Of a DNA stretch of 14,300 bases, positions 7,250 to 14,300 are shown piece by piece. The stretch comes from JBHELQ01 sp046262995 (lineage in GTDB: Bacteria; Actinomycetota; Thermoleophilia; Solirubrobacterales; Thermoleophilaceae). Made by a program: the position numbers and the translations under genes. The DNA lies in contig JBHELQ010000062.1 in the NCBI GenBank assembly GCA_046262995.1, positions 1-14,300 of the forward strand, read 5' to 3'. How positions within the stretch are numbered: the first letter of the stretch is position 1; each line of letters opens with the position of its first letter. The notes beneath the pieces are model-generated. The model was not told the origin of the DNA. It saw only the letters and a program-made list of their open reading frames with translations, and did no database searches.

Positions 7250-8530
7250 ATGACCCCCCAGGCGCTCCTTGCACCCGCGCGACTTGCCCGCAAGCCGATT
7301 CTGGCCACCCAGAGCGACGAGCGGCTGGTCGACCTCGTGCGCGCCGGTTACGAGCCGGCTTTCGAGGCGATCGTCGCCCGCTATCGCGCGCCGCTCGTGC
7401 GTTACTGCGGGCGCTTCCTTCCCGAGCCGCGGGCGGAGGACGTCGTGCAGCAGACGTTCGTGAACGCCTACGCGGCCATGCAGGGCGGCAACGGCGAGCT
7501 TCGACTGCGCGGCTGGCTTCACCGGATCGCGCACAACACCGCCCTCAACGCGCTGCGCGACCGTGGACTCCAACACGAGCAGCTGAACGATCAGCTCGAC
7601 GGGGTGGAGCGGCCAGACCAGGCGCTCGAGCGCAGGCAGGGCCTGCGCGACGTGCTCACTGCCGTCCAGGCCCTGCCGAACCGGCAGCGCGATGCGCTCG
7701 TCCTGCGCGAGCTCGAGGGCCGGAGCTACGAGGAGATCGCCCTGGAGCTGGGGGTCAGCGGAGGCGCCGTGCGCCAGCTCTTGAACCGGGCGCGTACGAC
7801 CCTGCGCAACGGCGCCTCGGCCATCACCCCCGCCGGCCTGGTGACGCGCATCCCCTGGAGCGAGCCGACGGGCCCGGTGGCCGCGCGGATCGCAGAGCTG
7901 TGCGGGGCGGGCGCCGGCGCGCTCGCGGCCAAGGTCTGCGCCACCGCGCTCGTGACCGGGGCGGTCGTCGGCGGCGTGGCGGCCCTGCCGAAGGATGGCC
8001 GCGACGAACGGACCGCCACCGCCGCCGACTCCGCCCCGAGCCGCCATGCGCCGCCCGGGGACTCGAGCTCGGGGGCGCCCGGCAGCACGCGCGGCGTCGC
8101 CGTCGGGACGAGCGACGGCCTTCGCCGCTCGGAGACGGGCGAACACCACTCCGGCACGGGCGGAAGCGGGAGCGACGACGGGGACGACCGCTCCGGCACG
8201 AGCGGTGGAAGCGACAGCTCCGGCCCCGGTGGTGGCGGCGGCGATGACCGCTCCGGCTCGAGCGGCTCCGGCTCGTCCGGATCGGATTCGAGCGATTCGA
8301 GTGGATCCGGGTCGAGTGGCTCCGGATCGTCCGGCTCCGGCTCCTCCGGCTCGGATTCGAGCGGATCCGGGTCGAGTGGCTCGGACTCGAGCGGCTCCGG
8401 CTCGGGATCGAGCGGGAGCGGTGATCTGACGACGAGCACCATGGACAGCAGCTCCGGACCCGGATCCGGTTCCGGTTCGTCCGGCAGCTCGGGCTCCGAC
8501 TCGGGCTCGCTGCAAGTCGACGGCCACTGA
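7250..8530 (+). CDS. ECF-type sigma factor with C-terminal transmembrane segment and Ser/Gly/Asp-rich tail
   Basis: A 426-aa protein whose first half is a group 4 (ECF) sigma factor that would direct RNA polymerase to specific promoters. Sigma-2 covers about residues 36-105 (FEAIVARYRAPLVRYCGRFL, then AEDVVQQTFVNAYAAM and LRGWLHRIAHNTALNALR). Sigma-4 covers about 132-187 (ALPNRQRDALVLRELEGRSYEEIALELGVSGGAVRQLLNRAR), including the helix-turn-helix. A hydrophobic stretch follows (about 215-246; core 229-246, VCATALVTGAVVGGVAAL), predicted as one membrane span. Residues 300-420 are nearly all Ser, Gly and Asp and should be disordered outside the membrane. No anti-sigma gene is adjacent, so the fused tail may hold the factor at the membrane. 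The ATG at 7250 has a weak AAAGAG; an in-frame GTG at 7202 is less likely. The calcium-binding protein gene follows 137 bp downstream on the same strand. The ECF subgroup cannot be assigned. Confidence 0.87.
   Translation: MTPQALLAPARLARKPILATQSDERLVDLVRAGYEPAFEAIVARYRAPLVRYCGRFLPEPRAEDVVQQTFVNAYAAMQGGNGELRLRGWLHRIAHNTALNALRDRGLQHEQLNDQLDGVERPDQALERRQGLRDVLTAVQALPNRQRDALVLRELEGRSYEEIALELGVSGGAVRQLLNRARTTLRNGASAITPAGLVTRIPWSEPTGPVAARIAELCGAGAGALAAKVCATALVTGAVVGGVAALPKDGRDERTATAADSAPSRHAPPGDSSSGAPGSTRGVAVGTSDGLRRSETGEHHSGTGGSGSDDGDDRSGTSGGSDSSGPGGGGGDDRSGSSGSGSSGSDSSDSSGSGSSGSGSSGSGSSGSDSSGSGSSGSDSSGSGSGSSGSGDLTTSTMDSSSGPGSGSGSSGSSGSDSGSLQVDGH
8250..8425 (+). repeat. degenerate short tandem repeats encoding the SGS/SGSD tail
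   Basis: Six-, nine- and twelve-base units built on TCCGGCTCG and TCGAGCGGC encode runs of Ser-Gly-Ser and Ser-Asp-Ser. A 20-bp stretch beginning GGATCCGGGTCGAG recurs exactly 60 bp apart (8303-8322 and 8363-8382). TCGGATTCGAG recurs at 8282 and 8351, 69 bp apart. The pattern points to slippage or unequal recombination in frame. Confidence 0.75.
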
Positions 8531-8667
8531 GTCGCCGACCGTGATTCTCCCGGCCAGCGCGTGTTCCACCTACGACTTGTAACCACGACAAGGGCGACCC
8601 GGACCGCGAGGCCGGGGCGCAAATGACCGGGGTCTCGCAGAGATCGCCGGCTGCCGAAGGAGGCGCC
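8531..8667 (+). promoter_or_regulatory. leader/promoter region of the calcium-binding protein gene with strong RBS
   Basis: The 137-bp gap between the sigma factor and the secreted protein gene ends in a strong Shine-Dalgarno, AAGGAGG at 8657-8663, 4 nt before the ATG at 8668, which decides this start over an in-frame ATG at 8623. An inverted repeat CTTGT...ACAAG (8576-8592) contains TGTAACC, similar in style to ECF -35 boxes, but no certain -10 partner was found. No terminator was seen after the sigma gene, so read-through is possible. Confidence 0.5.
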
Positions 8668-9513
8668 ATGACGATGTTCAAACGACTGACGTTCCTGCTC
8701 GCGATTGTGTCGGTGTTCGCGCTGCCGGCCGTTGCGCAGGCCAAGCGGCGCGATCGTGACCACGATCGCCTGCCCGATCGCTGGGAGCGGCATTTCCACC
8801 TGTCGACCCATCACAACAGCGCGCGGGGCAACCCGGACCACGACGGGCTGACGAATCGCGGCGAGTACCTGTCGCACACGAGCCCCCGCCGCAAGGACAC
8901 GGACCGCGACGGGATCCGCGACGGCAACGAGGATCGCGACCACGATCACGTCGACAACCACAACGAGATGCGCGAGCACACCAGCCCGCGCAGGCGCGAC
9001 ACCGATCGCGACGGCAGGCGGGACGGCCGCGAGGACCGCGACCACGACGGCCTGAACAACGCCGGTGAGGACAGGACCGCCAACGACCCGGTCGATCCGG
9101 ACACCGACGACGACGGGATCGAGGACGGCGACGAGCACGCCGGCATCGTGGACACGTTCGACAATGGTGTCCTGACCATCGATCCGACGAACGGGCCTCC
9201 GATCTCCGCGAGGGTGACGAGCTCGACCGAGATCGAGTGCGAGGGCGAGAACGAGGCCGAGCACGAGAACGAGACCGACGACCGAGCACGGGCGAGCGAC
9301 GACGGCTCGAGCGGCGGTGACGACGGCGACAACTCGGGACCGAGCGAGAACTCCGGCCCCGGCGACGCCGAGGACAACAACGACCAGGGCGAGGACGAGA
9401 ACGAGCCCGAGGACGGTTGCCCCACGACCTCACTGGTCCACGGCACCCCGGTCGAGGAGGCCGAGCTCACGGCCGACGGGACGGCCTGGAAGGAGATCAA
9501 GCTGGTTCGCTAG
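8668..9513 (+). CDS. secreted calcium-binding protein with thrombospondin type 3-like repeats
   Basis: A 281-aa exported protein. The signal peptide (MTMFKRLTFLLAIVSVFALPAVAQA) should be cut after AQA-25. Residues 28-156 hold about seven calcium-binding loops of the type DxDxDGxxDxxE (DRDHDRLPDRWE, NPDHDGLTNRGE, DTDRDGIRDGNE, DRDHDHVDNHNE, DTDRDGRRDGRE, DRDHDGLNNAGE and DTDDDGIEDGDE), as in thrombospondin type 3 / OmpA-associated repeats. Two loops are preceded by near-identical HTSPRR(K/R) linkers. The C-terminal part (about 158-281) looks like a small beta domain, GIVDTFDNGVLTIDP followed by RVTSSTEIEC, then TSLVHGTPVEEAELTADGTAW and EIKLV. A 59-residue acidic, Asn/Gly-rich insert is bounded by the only two cysteines, C191 and C251. 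The function is unknown; calcium-dependent folding outside the cell is likely. The sigma factor just upstream is a candidate regulator. It converges on nadA across a hairpin. Confidence 0.85.
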   Translation: MTMFKRLTFLLAIVSVFALPAVAQAKRRDRDHDRLPDRWERHFHLSTHHNSARGNPDHDGLTNRGEYLSHTSPRRKDTDRDGIRDGNEDRDHDHVDNHNEMREHTSPRRRDTDRDGRRDGREDRDHDGLNNAGEDRTANDPVDPDTDDDGIEDGDEHAGIVDTFDNGVLTIDPTNGPPISARVTSSTEIECEGENEAEHENETDDRARASDDGSSGGDDGDNSGPSENSGPGDAEDNNDQGEDENEPEDGCPTTSLVHGTPVEEAELTADGTAWKEIKLVR

Positions 9514-9538
9514 ATCCCTTCCCAAGGATGGGACGTGC

Positions 9539-9564
9539 TGGAGGGTGGCTCAGGCCGCCCTCCA
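9539..9564. terminator. hairpin between the calcium-binding protein gene and nadA
   Basis: An 11-bp stem (TGGAGGGTGGC / GCCGCCCTCCA, one T-G wobble) with loop TCAG lies between two convergent genes. On the plus strand CGCGTTTCG follows, with only three Ts. A smaller hairpin, TCCCA-AGGA-TGGGA, lies just before it. A bidirectional terminator is the likely role. Confidence 0.7.
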
Positions 9565-9579
9565 CGCGTTTCGGGCTCG

Positions 9580-10596
9580 CTAGGGCGTGATCGCGACCAT
9601 GCGCTCGATCGGCAGCCGCGCGCGCTCGGCGATTCCCGGATCGACCTTCACCTGCGGCGCCAGGTCGCGTAGCGCGTCCCGCAGCTTCGGCAGCGTGATC
9701 ATCTTCATGTAGCGGCAGACGGCGGCGCGGTTGGCGGGTATGAAGCTCTTCCCCGGATTCTCCTGCTCGAGCGGGTGGATCATGCCGGTCTCGGTGGCGA
9801 CGATGAACTCCTCGGCCTCCGAGTCCCGAGCGAACTTCAGCATCCCGCCGGTGGACAGCATGTGGGTGTGCTCGGCGTCGACGTCCCCGGCCGCCACGTA
9901 CTCCATCACCTGGGTCGTGCAGCCGCACTCCGGATGGATCAGGAACTCCGCGCCCGGATGCTCCTCGCGGACGTCCGCGATGTCGCCTGGGCGGATCCCG
10001 GCGTGCACGTGGCACTCGCCGTCCCACACGTGCAGCCGGCGGCCGGTCTCGCGCTCCACGTAGGCCCCCAGCCACATGTCCGGGCCGAACAGGATCTCGG
10101 TGTCCCGGCCGTGCTCGCGCCAGATGTGCTCGACCACCTGGACCGCGTTCGAGGAAGTGCAGCAGTAGTCGGTCTCGGCCTTCACCTCGGCGCTCGTGTT
10201 CACGTACATCACGACGAGCGCGCCAGGGTGCTCGGCCTTCCAGGCCCGCAGCTGATCGGCGGTGATCGAGTCGGCCAGGGAGCAACCCGCCTTCAGGTCC
10301 GGCAGCAGCACGGTCTTCTCCGGGGAGAGGATCGACGCCGTCTCGGCCATGAAGTGGACCCCGCAGAACGCGATCACGTCGGCGCCCGTGGCCGCCGCCT
10401 TGCGCGACAGGCCGAGTGAGTCCCCCACGACGTCGGCCACCCCCTGCACCTCCGGCAGCTGGTAGTTGTGGGCCAGGACAACGGCGTTGCGCTGCGAGGC
10501 GAGGGCACGCACCTGGTCGGCGAGCTCGGCGACCTCGGCCGGTTCGAGTGACGGCTCCGGGGCGGCGGGGAGGGTTGGCAGGGCGAGCGGCTCCAC
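9580..10596 (-). CDS. nadA: quinolinate synthase NadA
   Basis: A [4Fe-4S] enzyme that condenses iminoaspartate with dihydroxyacetone phosphate to quinolinate, the second step of de novo NAD synthesis. Hallmarks are VLAHNYQLPEVQ near the N-terminus, GDSLGLSRKAA, FCGVHFMAETA, LLPDLKAGCSLADS, the YCCTSSNAV block, GECHVHAG, HPECGC, STGGMLKFA and ATETGMIHPL. The cluster ligands should be the Cys in AGCSLAD, in HPEC and in AVCRYMK, matching the three family Cys. At 338 aa the length is typical. The GTG at 10596 has GGAG (10609-10606) nine nt before it; a TTG at 10629 would add 11 residues but lies inside the operator palindrome. A likely promoter is the extended -10 TGCTATGCT at 10653-10645. Transcription would start near 10638, just before the operator, so repression by the divergent NrtR is expected. 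Confidence 0.96.
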   Translation of the reverse strand: MEPLALPTLPAAPEPSLEPAEVAELADQVRALASQRNAVVLAHNYQLPEVQGVADVVGDSLGLSRKAAATGADVIAFCGVHFMAETASILSPEKTVLLPDLKAGCSLADSITADQLRAWKAEHPGALVVMYVNTSAEVKAETDYCCTSSNAVQVVEHIWREHGRDTEILFGPDMWLGAYVERETGRRLHVWDGECHVHAGIRPGDIADVREEHPGAEFLIHPECGCTTQVMEYVAAGDVDAEHTHMLSTGGMLKFARDSEAEEFIVATETGMIHPLEQENPGKSFIPANRAAVCRYMKMITLPKLRDALRDLAPQVKVDPGIAERARLPIERMVAITP

Positions 10597-10609
10597 GAGT
10601 CTTGGCTCC

Positions 10610-10634
10610 GGTTTTTGCCTTATGATCAAAAACC
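10610..10634. promoter_or_regulatory. 25-bp palindromic operator, probable NrtR binding site
   Basis: Perfect 8-bp half sites GGTTTTTG and CAAAAACC flank a 9-bp centre (CCTTATGAT). This is a strikingly AT-rich island in GC-rich DNA, exactly between divergent nadA and nrtR. The centre contains TATGAT (10621-10626), 5 of 6 to the -10 consensus, in the nrtR direction. On the other strand the predicted nadA start point (about 10638) lies a few bases upstream of the palindrome. One bound dimer could therefore block both promoters. The assignment to NrtR is inferred from position. Confidence 0.8.
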
Positions 10635-11319
10635 TTGCGCGACCAGCATAGCAACCCCTCCCACGTCTCGCTTGCCGTCGTGCTCCAGGTCCGCGACGGA
10701 GCGCTCCAGGTGCTGCTCTGGCAGCGTGCTGAGGAACCGTTCTCCGGGGCCTGGTCGCTCCCCGGCGGCTACCTCCAGGACGGGCAGGCCCTGGAGCAGT
10801 CGATCCGCAGGCATCTGGCGACCAAGGTCGACGTGGCGGAGCTCTCCTGGCTCGAGCAGCTCGAGACGCGCAGCGACCCCCGCCGCCATCCGCGCGAGTG
10901 GCAGCTGGCGACGGCGTACCTGGGCTTCGTCCCGCTGCGCCTGGATCCCTCCGTGCCGCCGGACACCGCCTGGCACCCTGTCGAGGCCCTCCCCACGATC
11001 GCCTTCGACCACGAGCCGATCGTGCTCGCCGGCCGGGAGCGCCTGCGCGCCAAGCTGTCGTACACCAACATCGGCTTCGCGCTGGCCCCGGAGCAGTTCA
11101 CTATCTCCGAACTGCGGGAGATCTACACGGCCGCCCTCGGCTACCCGGTCTCGGCGGTCAACCTGCGGCGCGTGCTCGAGCGCCGAGGCGTGCTCGAGGC
11201 CACAGGCGAGCGCCGCGCATCCGGGCCCGGCGGCGGTCGCCCGGCCGCGCTGTTCAGCTTCCGCTCGCGGCAGCTCGAGGTGACCGACCCCTTCGCTGTG
11301 CTCCGCCCCCCGGAGCGGC

Positions 11320-11339
<20 letters not shown>
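10635..11339 (+). CDS. nrtR: NrtR-type Nudix transcriptional regulator of NAD synthesis
   Basis: A 234-aa protein with an N-terminal Nudix-like domain (about residues 8-135) and a C-terminal winged helix (about 150-212; FTISELREIYTAALGYPVSAVNLRRVLERRGVLEA, then RPAALFSF). NrtR proteins sense ADP-ribose or related NAD-derived ligands and repress NAD-synthesis genes. The Nudix box (44-66) has lost its catalytic residues: the REUxEE core reads RHLATK, so it should bind rather than hydrolyse its ligand. Mycobacterial relatives lie divergent from nadABC, and here the gene is divergent from nadA with a palindrome between. The TTG at 10635 is the only start that keeps the HVSLAVVLQV strand, because an in-frame TGA lies at 10623-10625. 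With TATGAT at 10621-10626 the mRNA would be nearly leaderless. Its 3' end overlaps nadC by 20 bp, tail to tail. Confidence 0.92.
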
Positions 11340-12150
<811 letters not shown>

Positions 12151-12162
12151 GCTAGGCGGAGG

Positions 12163-12201
12163 GTCCCACTTTGGTGTCGTGCTGCGACAGCTGGATGGGA
12201 C
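12163..12201. other. two-tier inverted repeat between prfB and nadC
   Basis: Outer arms GTCCCA / TGGGAC (6 bp) enclose an inner stem TGTCG / CGACA (5 bp, loop TGCTG), separated by an unpaired internal loop. It lies in the 59-bp gap after the prfB stop and before the nadC ATG, which it precedes by 12 nt. It could be a prfB terminator, an attenuator or an operator. There is no T-tract, and it has no likeness to the nadA-nrtR palindrome. Confidence 0.4.
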
Positions 12202-12209
12202 GCTTCCCG

Positions 12210-13291
12210 CTAGGTCGAGCCGTCGCCCGCCCGGCGCAGCAGCTCGGCGCGCACGAACTGGTCCAGGTCGCCGTCGAGCACGGCCTGCGTGTTGCCCGCC
12301 TCGACGTCCGTGCGGTGGTCCTTGACCATCTGGTAGGGGTGCAGCACGTAGGAGCGGACCTGCGAGCCCCAGCCGACGTCCTGGGCCTCGCCCTTCTCCT
12401 TGGCGATCTCCTCGCGGCGCTTTCGCTCCTCCAGCTCGAGCAGGCGCGCCCGCAGCATCGTCATCGCGGTCGTCTTGTTCGCGGACTGGGAGCGCTCGTT
12501 CTGGCACTGGACGACGAGCCCCGTGGGCTTGTGCGTGATCCGCACCGCCGAGTCGGTCTTGTTCACGTGCTGGCCGCCGGCGCCCGAGGCTCGGTAGGTG
12601 TCGATCTGGAGGTCCTCCGGATCGGGCTCGATATCGACGGCGTCCTCGACGAGCGGAGCCACCTCCACGCCCGCGAACGCGGTGTGGCGGCGCGACTGGG
12701 CGTCGAAGGGCGAGATTCGTACCAGCCTGTGCACGCCCTTCTCGGCTGAGAACAGACCGTAGGCGTTCTCGCCGCGGGCGATGAAGGTCGCCGACTTGAT
12801 GCCGGCTTCCTCGCCGGGTGACGCCTCCTTCAACTCCACCTTCATGCCGCGCCGCTCCGCCCAGCGCATGAGCATCCGCAGGAGCATCTCGGCCCAGTCC
12901 TGTGAGTCGGTGCCGCCCGCCCCGGCGTTCACGGTGACCACCGCGTCGCCGGCGTCGTACTGACCCGAGAACAGCCGCGCCTCCTCGAGCTGCGCCAGCC
13001 GGCGCTCGACGTCCGCACGCTGATCCTCGAGCTCTGCGGCGATCGAGTCGTCCTCGCCCGCCATCTCCTCGAGGGCCTCGAGGTCGTCAAGGTCCGACTC
13101 GAGCGAGCGGAACGTCTCCAGGCGTCGCCCCACCGACGCGTGCTCCGCGGACACCCGCGCGGCGCGCTCCTGGTCGTCCCAGAAGCCGGGCGCCTGCATC
13201 TCCTGCTCGAGCGCCGCTAGGCGCTCTTCGAGCGAAGCCGGGTCAAAGGTAGTCCGCGAGCAGCTTCAGCTGGTCGCGGAGCGCCAGGGCG

Positions 13292-13302
<11 letters not shown>
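12210..13302 (-). CDS. prfB: peptide chain release factor 2 (RF2), expressed by programmed +1 frameshift
   Basis: RF2 ends translation at UGA and UAA. The complete 363-aa protein needs two frames. The ATG at 13302 begins MVHSALALRDQLKLLADYL and meets an in-frame TGA at 13245-13243. Slipping +1 at CTT-TGA-C gives DPASLEERLAALEQEMQAPGFW and the rest of the protein. Diagnostic motifs are SPF (about 197-199, the RF2-specific stop-codon tripeptide, in RISPFDAQ) and GGQ (about 242-244, in ASGAGGQHVNKTDSAVRITH). The total is close to E. coli RF2 (365). Taking the ATG at 13199 as start would lose 34 residues and the autoregulation. The start codon overlaps the end of secA by 11 bp, an arrangement that suggests coupling. 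The secA-prfB order is widely conserved in Gram-positive bacteria. Low RF2 lengthens the pause at UGA and promotes the shift, so the gene regulates itself. Confidence 0.95.
13242..13248 (-). other. prfB: RF2 programmed +1 frameshift site CTTTGAC
   Basis: The heptamer CTT-TGA-C follows codon 18 of the prfB opening frame. tRNA-Leu slips from CTT to TTT at the slowly read UGA, and reading resumes at GAC. The upstream bases are GCGGACTAC; the strong AGGGGG element found 3 nt before the E. coli site is reduced to a GCGGA-like remnant. Confidence 0.93.

Positions 13303-14300
<998 letters not shown>

Noticed and set aside
8250..8425. CRISPR-like or intergenic tandem repeat
   Set aside because: Units are short, degenerate and in frame within a coding tail; there are no spacers.
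7034..8569. Long minus-strand open frame opposite the sigma factor, Ala/Gly/Arg-rich with repeats
   Set aside because: Its repeats mirror the Ser/Gly/Asp codons of the sigma tail; no start signal or domain. A similar Glu/Pro/Asp-rich frame at 7726-9264 was rejected for the same reason.
12151..12507. N-terminal extension of nadC into prfB
   Set aside because: Non-conserved Arg/Pro-rich shadow of prfB; the family N-terminus matches the ATG at 12150.
12210..13199. RF2 beginning at the in-frame ATG at 13199
   Set aside because: The preceding frame with CTT-TGA-C restores the standard RF2 N-terminus and length, so the frameshifted gene is the better model.

Overview
The window is GC-rich, densely packed chromosomal DNA, almost certainly from an Actinomycetota bacterium. 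Gene content, extensive GTG/TTG start use and the C-terminal domain of the secreted calcium-binding protein suggest Thermoleophilia (Solirubrobacterales-like); the class is inference. No mobile element, CRISPR array, tRNA or rRNA was seen, and no stretch above 300 bases lacks a gene.

Left block (1-7139). The left edge holds the 5' two thirds of a tmRNA gene (ssrA) on the minus strand, with a readable tag ADRNHDFALAA. To its right are a LURP-one-related (tubby-like) protein and a CaCA cation exchanger, then a divergent M50 site-2-type metalloprotease. A perfect hairpin that covers both stop codons ends this protease and the convergent smpB. The minus-strand run S41 protease - rnr - smpB looks like one operon (4-bp overlap, then a 4-bp gap). 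With ssrA nearby it forms a ribosome-rescue / non-stop mRNA decay set. A lone RibD-C-type reductase lies upstream.

Middle block (7140-9579). A plus-strand pair stands out: an ECF-type sigma factor fused to one transmembrane segment and a long Ser/Gly/Asp tail, followed by a secreted protein with thrombospondin type 3-like calcium-binding repeats. An S41 protease, an M50 protease and a membrane-tethered sigma factor within about 6.5 kb recall the parts list of regulated intramembrane proteolysis; this link is hypothetical.

Right block (9580-14300). This is an NAD-synthesis locus: nadA (minus), a divergent NrtR-type Nudix regulator (plus) and nadC (minus, tail-to-tail overlap with nrtR). A 25-bp AT-rich palindrome lies exactly between nadA and nrtR. 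It covers the likely nrtR -10 box and sits just downstream of the likely nadA start point, a convincing operator. nadB is not in the window. Next come prfB (RF2), readable only through a programmed +1 frameshift at CTT-TGA-C, and the C-terminal end of secA, which runs off the right edge.
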